From Bacteroidales bacterium (lineage in GTDB: Bacteria > Bacteroidota > Bacteroidia > Bacteroidales > P3), in assembly GCA_023227645.1 (NCBI GenBank), contig JALNVJ010000014.1:1-19136 (forward strand): a stretch of 19,136 nucleotides of DNA. The letters run 5' to 3'. The notes below the pieces were generated by a model that saw only the letters and a list, made by a program, of their open reading frames with translations, was not told the DNA's origin and searched no databases. Shown piece by piece: positions 7,122 to 15,071 of this stretch. The position numbers and the translations under genes are program-made. Positions within the stretch are counted from its first letter, which is position 1. Each line of letters starts with the position of its first letter.

Positions 7122-8372
7122 ATGCAAATGAAGCGAGTTGTAGTTACAGGGATTGGTGCGCTTACTCCAATTGGGCTAGATATTCCAAGTTTTTGGGATG
7201 GTTTAGTGAATGGAGTAAGTGGTGCTGCCCCTATTACTTATTTTGACCCAGCTAAGGCAAAGACTAGATTTGCCTGTGAGCTGAAAAACTATGATCCAAC
7301 TCCTTATTTTGATCGAAAAGAGTTGCGCAAATACGATAAGTTTTCACAATATGGTATTATCGCATCTGATCAAGCTGTTAAAGATTGTGGAGCTGATTTC
7401 GAAACATTAAATAAAGACAGAATAGGAGTTATTTGGGCTTCTGGTATTGGTGGTATAACAACTTTCCAACAAGAAGTTAAGGATTTTGTATTGGGAGATG
7501 GTTCATACCGTTTCTCACCTATGTTTATCCCAAAGATGATTTCTGATATCTGTGCAGGACATATTTCAATTCGTCACGATTTGAGAGGTCCTAACTTTGC
7601 AACTGTTTCGGCTTGTGCCTCTTCTGCAAATGCTATTGCTGATGCTGCTTTATATATTAAAGTTGGTAAGGCAGATATGATGGTTTGTGGAGGGTCTGAA
7701 GCGTCCATAGTTGAATCAAGTTTAGGTGGATTTAGTGCTTTGACAGCTATATCTTCAAGAAATGATGATCCAAAAACAGCATCACGTCCTTTCGATAAGG
7801 ATAGAGATGGATTTGTTTTAGGAGAAGGTGCTGGAGCAATAGTATTAGAAGAGCTTGAACACGCTTTAGCAAGAGGAGCTAAAATTTATGCTGAAGTTAT
7901 GGGCTCAGGTCTAACAGCTGACGCATATCATATGACAGCATCTCATCCTGAGGGAAGAGGAGCTAAGATGGCGATGAAAGTTGCTTTAGAAGAAGGAGGA
8001 TTAGATCTTACATCTGTTGATCATATCAATACACACGGAACATCAACTCCAGTGGGAGATGTTTCCGAGCCAAAGGCTATTTTAGCTTTATTTGGAGACC
8101 ATGCGTATAAAATCAATATCAACTCTACCAAGAGTATGACCGGACACCTTCTTGGTGCTGCAGGTGCTGTTGAATTTATTGCAACCGTTCTAACAATTGT
8201 AAATGGAATAGTTCCACCAACAATTAACCATTTCACTGACGATCCTGAACTTCCTGCTTTGAATTATACATTCAACAAAGCTCAAGTAAGAGAAGTTAAT
8301 GTTGCACTTAGCAATACATTTGGTTTTGGAGGTCATAATGCATCAATTGCATTAAAGAAATATATTAAATAA
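7122..8372 (+). CDS. fabF: FabF, beta-ketoacyl-ACP synthase II
   Basis: A 416-residue elongating condensing enzyme of fatty-acid synthesis. It holds the Cys-His-His triad: Cys165 in TVSACASSANAI, His305 in NTHGTSTPVGD and His342 in KSMTGHLLGAAG. The C-terminal FGFGGHNAS loop is also present, and the length is that of FabF. The first ATG (7122) gives MQMKRVVVTG; the ATG two codons later (7128) is equally plausible. ACP, its protein partner, lies directly upstream. The rnc gene follows after 10 bases, so translation and transcription are shared. The triad excludes the KAS III type, whose active site is Cys-His-Asn; FabF rather than FabB follows from length and ACP linkage. Confidence 0.97.
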   Translation: MQMKRVVVTGIGALTPIGLDIPSFWDGLVNGVSGAAPITYFDPAKAKTRFACELKNYDPTPYFDRKELRKYDKFSQYGIIASDQAVKDCGADFETLNKDRIGVIWASGIGGITTFQQEVKDFVLGDGSYRFSPMFIPKMISDICAGHISIRHDLRGPNFATVSACASSANAIADAALYIKVGKADMMVCGGSEASIVESSLGGFSALTAISSRNDDPKTASRPFDKDRDGFVLGEGAGAIVLEELEHALARGAKIYAEVMGSGLTADAYHMTASHPEGRGAKMAMKVALEEGGLDLTSVDHINTHGTSTPVGDVSEPKAILALFGDHAYKININSTKSMTGHLLGAAGAVEFIATVLTIVNGIVPPTINHFTDDPELPALNYTFNKAQVREVNVALSNTFGFGGHNASIALKKYIK

Positions 8373-8382
8373 TAATTAGTTT

Positions 8383-9123
8383 ATGTTATCCCTATTTAGA
8401 AGATCAACTAAAGTGGATAAACGAGATAAGGAGCTTAAACTTTTTCTAAGAAATATTCTTGGGTGCAAGCCTAAGAATATTTCTATTTATAAGCTAGCTC
8501 TTACTCACAAATCCTATTATAATAAGAATAGTAAAGGATTTAGGATGAATAACGAAAGATTAGAATATCTTGGAGATACTGTCCTAAGTACAATAACTGG
8601 TGATTATCTATTTAAAAGATATCCCTATCAAGGGGAAGGTTTTTTAACAGAGATGCGTTCAAAGATAGTTAGCCGAAGCTCATTAAATAAGTTAGCTCAA
8701 AAGATAGGACTATCAAAACACATTCAATATATCAGAGATAACGGACAATTTCTATCAATGGATGGTGATGCTTTTGAAGCAATTGTTGGTGCTATTTATC
8801 TTGATAAAGGCTATAATTTTACCTATAAAGTTATCACAAAAAGGATTTTCTCACTCTATCTCGATGTTGATTCGTTAGAAAAAACTGACTGGAACTTTAA
8901 GAGTAAAATAATTGATTGGGGGCAAAAAACCAAGCAAAAGATTTCCTATCAAGTTATTGATACCGATGAAACAAGTTCAAGAAAGCAATACACAATACAA
9001 GTTTTTATCGACAATGTAGCTCAAGAAACTGCTGTAGACTTTTCAATTAAAGCAGCCGAACAATTAGCTTCAGAGAAGACATATAAAAAACTTGTTCAAG
9101 AAAATATAATAAAAGATGAATAA
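8383..9123 (+). CDS. rnc: Ribonuclease III
   Basis: A 246-residue endonuclease that cuts double-stranded RNA, including rRNA precursors. The RNase III signature NERLEYLGDTVL spans 57-68; Glu58, Glu61 and Asp65 match E. coli Glu38, Glu41 and Asp45. A second metal site, GDAFEAIVGAIYLD (128-141), supplies Asp129 and Glu132. A dsRNA-binding domain occupies about 172-242. The N-terminal 15 residues are basic and variable. The last 8 bases overlap the lipA start, implying coupled translation. Placement after acpP-fabF is usual in Bacteroidota. All catalytic residues are present, so it should be active, unlike MiniIII-type relatives, which lack the dsRNA-binding domain. Confidence 0.96.
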   Translation: MLSLFRRSTKVDKRDKELKLFLRNILGCKPKNISIYKLALTHKSYYNKNSKGFRMNNERLEYLGDTVLSTITGDYLFKRYPYQGEGFLTEMRSKIVSRSSLNKLAQKIGLSKHIQYIRDNGQFLSMDGDAFEAIVGAIYLDKGYNFTYKVITKRIFSLYLDVDSLEKTDWNFKSKIIDWGQKTKQKISYQVIDTDETSSRKQYTIQVFIDNVAQETAVDFSIKAAEQLASEKTYKKLVQENIIKDE

Positions 9124-9982
9124 AGCAGAACGAAAACCTTCATGGTTAAAAGTTAAACTTGCGCAAGGCGAAAACTACTCTAAAGTTAAAAAGATTGTAG
9201 AGCTCAACCAACTTCATACAATTTGTTCGAGTGGGAAATGTCCTAATATTGGAGAATGCTGGACAAAAGGCACAGCAACCTTTATGATAGCAGGTGAAAT
9301 ATGTACCAGAAGCTGTAAGTTTTGTGCAACTCAAACCGGTAAACCACTTCCACTTGACAACCAAGAACCTAAAAAAATAGCTCAATCAGTTAAATTGATG
9401 GGACTAAGGCACTGTGTTATTACCTCAGTTGATAGAGATGAGCTCGAAGACAAAGGAGCAAATCACTGGGCAGAAACGATAAAAGAAATCAGAAAAGAGA
9501 ATCCAAAAACGATAATTGAAGTACTAACCCCTGATTTTGATAACATTGATAAGCTATTAAATATAGTTTTTGAAGCCAAACCCGATATCTTTGGACATAA
9601 TATGGAAACAGTTAAACGCCTAACCCCAGAGATAAGAAGCAGAGCAAAATACGATTTAAGCCTTCAAGTACTCCAAAAGGCAAGCAAAGCTGGAATAATA
9701 TCCAAATCGGGAATAATGTTAGGCATAGGAGAAACAGAAGAAGAAGTTTACGAACTTATGAAAGACCTAAGAGCCGTTGGATGCAACCTCCTAACCATAG
9801 GTCAATACCTCCAACCAACAACAGAAAACATTCCCGTTCAACAATACGTTAATCCCACCCAGTTTGCAAAATATAAAGAAATGGGGATGAAATTAGGATT
9901 TGACAATGTTGAAAGCGGACCCCTTGTTCGTTCATCCTATATGGCAGAAGAAACCTTTATAGATTCAAAACTAGGCAAGTAG
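9116..9982 (+). CDS. lipA: LipA, lipoyl synthase
   Basis: A 288-residue radical SAM enzyme that inserts two sulfur atoms into the octanoyl chain on lipoate-dependent proteins. The auxiliary-cluster motif C-x4-C-x5-C is Cys37, Cys42 and Cys48; the radical SAM motif C-x3-C-x2-C is Cys63, Cys67 and Cys70. VESGPLVRSSY near the C-terminus includes the RSSY tail whose serine ligates the auxiliary cluster. Octanoyl-ACP is the precursor for lipoate, so linkage to acpP and fabF makes metabolic sense. It is the last gene of the unit. The stop codon lies in the first copy of a 22-bp tandem duplication, and no rho-independent terminator is visible downstream. Confidence 0.97.
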   Translation: MNKAERKPSWLKVKLAQGENYSKVKKIVELNQLHTICSSGKCPNIGECWTKGTATFMIAGEICTRSCKFCATQTGKPLPLDNQEPKKIAQSVKLMGLRHCVITSVDRDELEDKGANHWAETIKEIRKENPKTIIEVLTPDFDNIDKLLNIVFEAKPDIFGHNMETVKRLTPEIRSRAKYDLSLQVLQKASKAGIISKSGIMLGIGETEEEVYELMKDLRAVGCNLLTIGQYLQPTTENIPVQQYVNPTQFAKYKEMGMKLGFDNVESGPLVRSSYMAEETFIDSKLGK

Positions 9983-10011
9983 TACAACCAAACTAAGCAA
10001 GTAGTACCACC
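9968..10011. repeat. 22-bp tandem duplication over the lipA stop
   Basis: Two adjoining 22-base copies, 9968-9989 and 9990-10011, differ at two positions (AAACTAGGCAAG... versus AAACTAAGCAAG..., and CAACC versus CCACC). The lipA TAG (9980-9982) is within copy one. Separately, TAGGCAA at 9972-9978 is inverted as TTGCCTA at 10024-10030, but the loop is long and no T-run follows. Confidence 0.85.
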
Positions 10012-10052
10012 AAAAAAAATACGTTGCCTAAGAAAAAAAATGCAAAATTTCC

Positions 10053-10082
10053 TTGTTATTTAAAAAAAATGTTTTACATTTG
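10053..10082 (+). promoter_or_regulatory. Promoter of the HU-related gene and its leader
   Basis: TTG at 10053-10055 and TACATTTG at 10075-10082 are 19 bases apart, an exact match. Transcription would begin near 10089, about 380 bases before the next start codon, an unusually long leader for this window. Confidence 0.75.
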
Positions 10083-10088
10083 CCATCG

Positions 10089-10468
10089 TAAAGCAGCTAA
10101 ATTTTGACTTTTAATTGCGATTTTAAGCTCAAAATCCCTCACAAATCCACTCTTAACTCAGCTCTTTGAAGTAAAAACTCGAGGCTAAGTAAAACTTACT
10201 CATAGGTAACTTTAGAGTTACCGATAAGTAAAGTGGTCGTAACTCGGCATTAAAAATAAAGTTAGTGCTGAGTAATTTTCAAGATATTGAGAAAACATTC
10301 CTTCAATATTGAGAAATCCCCCAATTATAGTTGCGAGTTTATGCTAAAAAGATACGATTAAGACAGATAAAATGAGGTTTAATGTGCCAAATTTTGCATC
10401 AAAAAGAATCATAAACAAAGCCGCTTTTGGACAATTAATTCCTAATTATTAACCAAAAATTATATTTT
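10089..10468 (+). promoter_or_regulatory. Long structured leader or candidate RNA upstream of the HU-related gene
   Basis: This 380-nt stretch has no convincing gene but several clean hairpins. Arms 10119-10124/10131-10136 form 6 bp, or alternatively 10101-10107/10129-10135 form 7 bp. A longer stem pairs 10194-10200 with 10227-10234 (7 bp, one bulge), enclosing GGTAAC-TTTAGA-GTTACC at 10205-10222. Arms 10242-10251/10264-10273 make 10 bp including wobbles. An AT-rich stem pairs 10284-10290 with 10303-10309. AAACTCG (10175-10181) and CGAGTTT (10334-10340) could close the whole set. A 26-codon open frame (10372-10452, MRFNVPNF...) ends 16 bases before the HU gene. It matches no tRNA, tmRNA, RNase P or SRP RNA hallmark that I know. 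Structure is seen by eye; function is inference. Confidence 0.5.
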
Positions 10469-10891
10469 ATGTCTATAGAATATAAGAAAGTAAAACGGAT
10501 GATTACCGTAGGACCAAATCCTGGGATGAAGTACTTAGCCGAAATTGTAAGAGGGCAAACTGTTGAGTTGGACGAGATTTATAAGGACATGACTGACCTT
10601 ACAAGTCTTTCAAGAGGCGACATTATGAGCTCAATCGACACCCTTACACAGTTGTTTATGAAGTACTTTAAGAGTGGCAGAAATGTTAATCTTGGTGAAT
10701 TTGGCAGGTTTAGAATGTATCTTGATGCTACTGCAGTTGAAACTTTGGAAGAAGTTACAGCAGATACAATCAAAAAACCAAACGTAAGATTTACAATGGG
10801 TAATGAACTAAAGAAGGAAGTCTATGACACTCCAAAGGTTCTAAGTAAGAAAGTTAGTAACATTTACAAGCCCGACGAAGGCGAAATCTAA
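10469..10891 (+). CDS. HU-related histone-like DNA-binding protein
   Basis: A 140-residue protein of the Bacteroidota HU-related family, longer than the ~90-residue HU proper. The HU-like core covers roughly 25-118: helices at 33-68 (LDEIYKDMTDLTSLSRGDIM and following), then VNLGEFGRFRM (73-83), the conserved turn before the DNA-binding arm, and a basic segment KKPNVRFTMGNELKKEV (102-118). The N-terminal 25 residues and the C-terminal tail after 118 are extra to HU. It probably bends or coats DNA in the nucleoid; some relatives cluster with mobile or surface-glycan loci, but here the neighbours are housekeeping genes. It is a single-gene unit with a promoter at 10053-10082, a long leader and a strong terminator at 10905-10942. 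Confidence 0.88.
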   Translation: MSIEYKKVKRMITVGPNPGMKYLAEIVRGQTVELDEIYKDMTDLTSLSRGDIMSSIDTLTQLFMKYFKSGRNVNLGEFGRFRMYLDATAVETLEEVTADTIKKPNVRFTMGNELKKEVYDTPKVLSKKVSNIYKPDEGEI

Positions 10892-10904
10892 CAAAAAACC
10901 CAAG

Positions 10905-10942
10905 GGGGAAATATATTAAACCATATATTTCCCCTTTTTTTA
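10905..10942 (+). terminator. Rho-independent terminator of the HU-related gene
   Basis: A 12-bp perfect stem, arms 10905-10916 and 10923-10934 (GGGGAAATATAT / ATATATTTCCCC), has a 6-base loop TAAACC and is followed by eight T (10935-10942). It starts 13 bases after the HU stop. The rest of the gap to 11104 is AT-rich with nothing recognisable. Confidence 0.93.
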
Positions 10943-11104
10943 TCCAGTAATTTTTTTATAAAACAGAGATATAAATCATATTTATGTATGAAATTAATTT
11001 GTTTTTTGCTTACTGTTTTGGATAATAAAGCCTGGTTTAATGATATTTATTACGACAAATTGGTGTATTTATCTTTGAGTTTTTATGCATTTTTGCCAAG
11101 CGTT

Positions 11105-12220
11105 CTATATTCCTTTTGTTATGCTTTGAACAATTTTCCATTGGGAGAAAAATTCTTTTCCGATTATTCTTAGAAAGGTATATGTGGGTATTGCTAATAT
11201 CATTCCTACAACTCCTCCTATTTCTCCTGCCATTATAATAACAAGGAATATCTCTAATGGATGTGCTTTCACGCTTTTTGAGTATATAAAGGGCTGTAGA
11301 ACAAAGTCATCTATAAGCTTAACTATTCCAAATACTATAACGAAATTTACTATTATTGGAAGTATATCTATGGCTGGATCTATGCTTAGGTAGCCTGTTA
11401 TTGTTATTATTAAGCCCATTAATCCTCCAATTATCACTCCTATATATGGTAGTATTACCATTGTTCCACAGATAGATGCTATTAGAATGACGTTTGAGAA
11501 CCCAACGATGTAGAATCCGATTGAAAAAAGGCTTATCATTACTAATATTTCTATCGAAATGCCAATGAAATATCTTGAGATTAGACTGCGTGTGTTTGTT
11601 ATTATTCTATCTATCTCTTCTATATGCTCATCTGGGGTTACTCCCATAATGAAATTATAAAGCAAATGTGCGTCTTTGAGAAGGAAAAATGTGATAAATA
11701 CCACGATAAAGAATCCCATTATTATGCTTGTTCCAAATTCTAATAATACATCGGCCATATCATTGATTTGAAATATTTGGAACATATTAAGGATTTTGTT
11801 GGATATTAGTGTTTCTAGATTTGTATTTGACGCCATTATATGATATTCGTAGAGGAAGTTTTCTATCGATTTTATCGGTCCTGCGTAATAGTCTGCTATT
11901 TGATAAATATCGATATTTGCGAAGCTCATTGCTTGTGAAATTATCATTGGAACTAATGTATAGATAAGCAAAAATATTACTCCAATAAGGGTTGTTAGTG
12001 TTATTATCGTTGAAGGGATGTTTCCTATATGGAGTTTATTGTAGTGTATCTTTCCTAAGAGCTTGATTAATGGCCTGCCTATAAATGATAATACTATCGA
12101 TATTGCAATGCATCCAACCAGAAAACGGAAATACCATATCCCATAAAGAACTATGGCAATGATGATTATCGATACAACCCATTTAGCAATAACGGGAAAT
12201 TGATATTTATTTTCTTTCAT
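11105..12220 (-). CDS. AI-2E/PerM-family membrane protein
   Basis: A 371-residue polytopic inner-membrane protein of the AI-2E transporter (PerM, formerly DUF20) family. Two hydrophobic segments lie at about 11-50, one near 68-95, then a soluble stretch (about 100-160), and further membrane segments to residue 360. Family hallmarks include the FFLLKDAHLLYNFI region after the fourth segment (about 180), a glycine-rich ILPYIGVIIGGLMGLI, and a C-terminal LQPFIYSKSVKAHPLEIFLV block, which is the most conserved part of the family. Members have been linked to AI-2 export or sodium/proton exchange; the actual substrate here is unknown. It is the last of four minus-strand genes, 32 bases after queD. 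No terminator was seen right after it; the HU terminator hairpin 170 bases on could act from this side too. Confidence 0.88.
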   Translation of the reverse strand: MKENKYQFPVIAKWVVSIIIIAIVLYGIWYFRFLVGCIAISIVLSFIGRPLIKLLGKIHYNKLHIGNIPSTIITLTTLIGVIFLLIYTLVPMIISQAMSFANIDIYQIADYYAGPIKSIENFLYEYHIMASNTNLETLISNKILNMFQIFQINDMADVLLEFGTSIIMGFFIVVFITFFLLKDAHLLYNFIMGVTPDEHIEEIDRIITNTRSLISRYFIGISIEILVMISLFSIGFYIVGFSNVILIASICGTMVILPYIGVIIGGLMGLIITITGYLSIDPAIDILPIIVNFVIVFGIVKLIDDFVLQPFIYSKSVKAHPLEIFLVIIMAGEIGGVVGMILAIPTYTFLRIIGKEFFSQWKIVQSITKGI

Positions 12221-12252
12221 ATTACTTAGGTTTTTTTTATTATGTTTCAGGG

Positions 12253-12702
12253 TTAATCTTTTATATTATTATCCTCAGAAATCCATTCTGCGTATGAATT
12301 TTTGGTTTCGTATAGGCAAAGGCGTGCTAATTCCACTCCTTTTGGCAAGCGTTTTGTTATGCTTTTGGAAAAATCAATAAGGAGATTTTCGCATGTTGGC
12401 TGGTATGGGGTTATAATAAGCTTGGTATTGCATTCTTTTAGTGAAAAAAGCATTTGAGAATTATGGGGAACAAGTAATGCATGATCGAGCTTATCAATTA
12501 TTTCAGAGTGTACAATTGATTTGAGATCTCCAAAGTCCATTACCATTCCATTCTTTAGATTTGTTTCATCATCAATAGGTTCGCCCTTGATTGTAACAAA
12601 TAATCGGTAACTATGTCCATGTATATTCTTACACAATCCGTCATAGTTGTGAAGTTGATGTGACATTTCAAAATTAAATTCCTTTGTTAATCGTATTTTC
12701 AT
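12253..12702 (-). CDS. queD: QueD-like 6-carboxytetrahydropterin synthase (PTPS family)
   Basis: A 149-residue member of the 6-pyruvoyl-tetrahydropterin synthase family. The three zinc ligands are His15 in FEMSHQLHNYDG, and His28 and His30 in NIHGHSY. Cys24 is the catalytic cysteine; Asp73-His74 in DKLDHALL completes the relay, and Glu132 in YETKNSYAEW anchors the pterin. In most bacteria this protein makes 6-carboxytetrahydropterin, the second step towards queuosine and other 7-deazaguanines. The Cys-x3-His-x-His spacing agrees with QueD, although some PTPS paralogues serve folate or biopterin pathways. No other queuosine gene is in the window and no preQ1 riboswitch is apparent. The gene lies 60 bases after mntP on the same strand. 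Confidence 0.9.
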   Translation of the reverse strand: MKIRLTKEFNFEMSHQLHNYDGLCKNIHGHSYRLFVTIKGEPIDDETNLKNGMVMDFGDLKSIVHSEIIDKLDHALLVPHNSQMLFSLKECNTKLIITPYQPTCENLLIDFSKSITKRLPKGVELARLCLYETKNSYAEWISEDNNIKD

Positions 12703-12762
12703 TGAGCAAAATTACATAATTTTTTGCAACCTTAATCAAATTTTCTGAATCTTTGTTTTGTT

Positions 12763-13335
12763 TTATGCCAGAAGATGTTCTAATAATATTTTGAGTCCTA
12801 AACCAAAAAGGATGGACCCTCCAAAGATTAATGCTAGTTTAGGTTTAATAAAATAGGCTTTCATCCCCATAAAAGCGCCCATAAGGGAGAATATAAATGT
12901 GCATAAGGCTATTATTCCAACTATAATTAATTGTTGATAAAGGGAGTATTCCAGTCCAAATCCTATTCCAACTATAAATGCATCTATGCTTGTTGCAATT
13001 GAAAGGGTTATTAAAACCGATGTTTTAGTGAAATCATATAACATACACTCTTTTAGATTATAACGATAACCTTCAAGGAACATCTTAAGTCCAATAACCG
13101 ATAATAGTCCAAATGCTATCCAATGGTCAATTATTTGAATATATTCTTTTGAGAAATCTCCTATTAAAGCTCCTAATAGAGGGAAGAGTCCTTGAAAAAA
13201 AGCGAAACTGGAGGCTAATATTAAGGCTCTTTTTTTGGTCATTGCCTTTTGAAGTCCACATGTTATAGACACTGCTAAGCTATCCATTGAGAGGGCTATT
13301 CCTAAGAATAAGGCTGAAAATATAAATCCTATCAT
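12763..13335 (-). CDS. mntP: MntP-family manganese efflux pump
   Basis: A 190-residue protein with six hydrophobic helices, the normal size of MntP. The two repeats each carry the conserved acidic motif: ALSMDSLAVSI with Asp18, and IATSIDAFIVGIGFG with Asp118, the residues needed for Mn export in E. coli (Asp16 and Asp118). GGSILFGLGLKILLEHL closes the protein. It should act in the inner membrane to export excess Mn(II). Bacterial mntP is often under a manganese riboswitch (yybP-ykoY), but here only 13 bases separate it from rsmA, leaving no room for one, so it is probably expressed as part of the rsmA transcript. Confidence 0.93.
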   Translation of the reverse strand: MIGFIFSALFLGIALSMDSLAVSITCGLQKAMTKKRALILASSFAFFQGLFPLLGALIGDFSKEYIQIIDHWIAFGLLSVIGLKMFLEGYRYNLKECMLYDFTKTSVLITLSIATSIDAFIVGIGFGLEYSLYQQLIIVGIIALCTFIFSLMGAFMGMKAYFIKPKLALIFGGSILFGLGLKILLEHLLA

Positions 13336-13348
13336 TCCAAAAATGTTT

Positions 13349-14116
13349 TTACTTTAAACCATTAGTAATATATACAAATTGTTCTACTGTTAGTTGCTCT
13401 GCTCTTTTTGTTAATAATTCCGAATCAATATCTTCCATGCTTTTGCCCATAGGTTTAAGAGATTGACGCAACATCTTCCTTCTTTGATTAAAGGCTGTTT
13501 TTACAACTGTGATAAATAGTTTTTCATCGCAGTCTAATTTCTTTATTTCATTTCTTTTCATCCTTATTACTGCCGATTTTACTTTAGGAGGGGGTAGGAA
13601 TGCTGTTTCTTCAACGGTGAAAAGATATTCTAAATCGTAGTAAGCAGAGAGTAATACGCTAAGAATTCCATATACTTTTGTCCCGCATTTTGAACAAATT
13701 CTTTGAGCAACTTCCTTTTGAAACATCCCAACTAGTTCGGGAATTAAATCTCTATTTTCAAATACTCGAAATAAGATCTGACTTGAAATATTATATGGGA
13801 AATTCCCGATGATTGAATAAGGAGTTGAATAGGGCTTCTCTATATCCATCTTTAAGAAGTCTTCAGAGTAGATCTTATCTTTAAGATTTGGAAAATTCTC
13901 GTTTAAGTACTCTACTGATTCTCGGTCTATCTCAACTACTTTAATATCTTTTAAGGCTGGGTTTTCAAATAAGTACTTAGTTAGAACTCCCATGCCAGGA
14001 CCTATCTCTAAGATATTTGGATATTCTCCTGAAAGGCTAAAGGCAATTTCTTTTGCAATTGCTTCATCTTTCAGAAAATGTTGTCCTAAATGTTTCTTTG
14101 CTCTAACTTGATACAT
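13349..14116 (-). CDS. rsmA: RsmA (KsgA), 16S rRNA A1518/A1519 dimethyltransferase
   Basis: A 255-residue enzyme that dimethylates two adjacent adenines in helix 45 of 16S rRNA, late in 30S assembly. Typical features are KKHLGQHFLKD (7-17), the SAM loop ILEIGPGMGVLTKYL (35-49), VVEID (60-64) for the ribose, and the catalytic GNFPYNISSQILF (104-116), the adenine-N6 NxPY motif. FNQRRKMLRQSLKP near residue 210 is the conserved C-terminal RNA-contact region. It follows the tsf terminator at 14147-14188 after 30 bases. I found no TAnnTTTG box in that short gap, so its promoter is unclear and partial read-through from the ribosomal operon is possible. It heads the rsmA-mntP-queD-PerM run. Confidence 0.97.
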   Translation of the reverse strand: MYQVRAKKHLGQHFLKDEAIAKEIAFSLSGEYPNILEIGPGMGVLTKYLFENPALKDIKVVEIDRESVEYLNENFPNLKDKIYSEDFLKMDIEKPYSTPYSIIGNFPYNISSQILFRVFENRDLIPELVGMFQKEVAQRICSKCGTKVYGILSVLLSAYYDLEYLFTVEETAFLPPPKVKSAVIRMKRNEIKKLDCDEKLFITVVKTAFNQRRKMLRQSLKPMGKSMEDIDSELLTKRAEQLTVEQFVYITNGLK

Positions 14117-14146
14117 ATCTTTTTTTTTGTTGTTAGTTTTTTATAA

Positions 14147-14188
14147 TTAAAAAAAAGGGTTCCAAAACATTTAGTTTTTAGAACCCTT
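14147..14188 (-). terminator. Rho-independent terminator of the rplM-rpsI-rpsB-tsf operon
   Basis: On the minus strand AAGGGTTC (14188-14181) pairs with GAACCCTT (14162-14155). An inner 5-bp helix, 14164-14168 with 14174-14178, sits inside a small internal loop. The stem is followed by a U-rich run read from 14156 down to 14147. It starts 22 bases after the tsf stop. Confidence 0.92.
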
Positions 14189-14210
14189 AGTTTCAGTTAT
14201 TAATAAAGAT

Positions 14211-15038
14211 TTAAGCTCCTAACGCAAAACGATAGAATGCTGTTGCAGTTAATTCTTTATCTCCTTCTTGAAGATATTGAAGAACGTTTTTCTTTGTATC
14301 TTTAATAAAATCTTGACTTAATAGTGTATTTTCTTTGAAGAATTTGTTAAGTTTACCTTCTGCAATTTTATCTACCATGTTTTCTGGTTTACCTTCTTCA
14401 CGAATTTGTCCGCGATAAACTTCCATTTCTCTATCTATAGTTTCAGCAGAAATAGTTGTTTTATCTAGAGCAAGAGGTGCCATTGCTGCAATTTGCATTG
14501 CAACATCATGTCCTTGTGCATCAAATCCTGTTTTATTTAAAGCTACTATTGTAGCCAAACGATTGCCAGTATGGATATATGAATATACAATAGGTGATTC
14601 AAGAGTATCGTATTTTGATAGTTCTATCTTTTCACCAATCTTTGCAACTTGTTCAATTATTAGGTTTTCAACTGTAGAACCATTTATAACTAATGCATTA
14701 ATTTCTGCTGTGGTTTTTGCCTTAGCAGCAATTGCATTGTCTAATATTAAACGAGTGAAATCAACAAAATCATCATTCTTTGCAACGAAGTCGGTTTCAC
14801 AATTTATCATAATTATTGCACCAAATGTTTTGTCTTCTGTTGTCGCTGCTAATACACATCCTTCACTAGCATCTCTGTCTGCACGTTTTGTAGCTAGCTT
14901 TTGACCTTTTTCACGTAAGTAGTCAATTGCTTTATCCATATCGCCATCACATTCAACTAGGGCTTTTTTGCAATCCATCATACCAACACCTGTGCGTTGA
15001 CGTAATTCATTAACAGCTGAAGCAGTTATATTTGCCAT
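14211..15038 (-). CDS. tsf: Elongation factor Ts
   Basis: A 275-residue nucleotide-exchange factor that recycles EF-Tu from GDP to GTP form. The N-terminal UBA-like domain (1-50) reads VNELRQRTGVGMMDCKKAL, the standard EF-Ts opening. NCETDFVAKNDDFVDF (79-94) contains the TDFV motif whose Asp and Phe contact the EF-Tu magnesium site. Two core repeats follow; VAMQIAAMAPLAL and the EEGKPENMVDKI region mark the second. The length is typical for Bacteroidota. It lies 33 bases after rpsB and is the last gene of the operon, with the terminator just beyond. Confidence 0.98.
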   Translation of the reverse strand: MANITASAVNELRQRTGVGMMDCKKALVECDGDMDKAIDYLREKGQKLATKRADRDASEGCVLAATTEDKTFGAIIMINCETDFVAKNDDFVDFTRLILDNAIAAKAKTTAEINALVINGSTVENLIIEQVAKIGEKIELSKYDTLESPIVYSYIHTGNRLATIVALNKTGFDAQGHDVAMQIAAMAPLALDKTTISAETIDREMEVYRGQIREEGKPENMVDKIAEGKLNKFFKENTLLSQDFIKDTKKNVLQYLQEGDKELTATAFYRFALGA

Positions 15039-15071
15039 GATATTTTCTTTTTACTTGTTCAATTATTATTA

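Noticed and set aside
9983..10468. tRNA, tmRNA, RNase P RNA or SRP RNA in the large gap before the HU-related gene
   Set aside because: No acceptor-stem/CCA arrangement, no tmRNA tag frame and none of the conserved RNase P or SRP core motifs could be found.
10988..11173. 61-codon plus-strand frame after the HU terminator
   Set aside because: It overlaps the end of the PerM-family gene on the other strand and has no promoter or recognisable domain. Its hydrophobic composition follows from AT-rich DNA.
12707..12739. Possible minus-strand promoter just before queD (TAATTTTG at 12714-12707)
   Set aside because: The best -33 TTG is 22 bases away, and the predicted start would coincide with the queD ATG, needing a leaderless message. 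Read-through from rsmA-mntP is simpler.
13336..13348. Manganese riboswitch (yybP-ykoY) upstream of mntP
   Set aside because: Only 13 bases lie between rsmA and mntP, far too short for the element.
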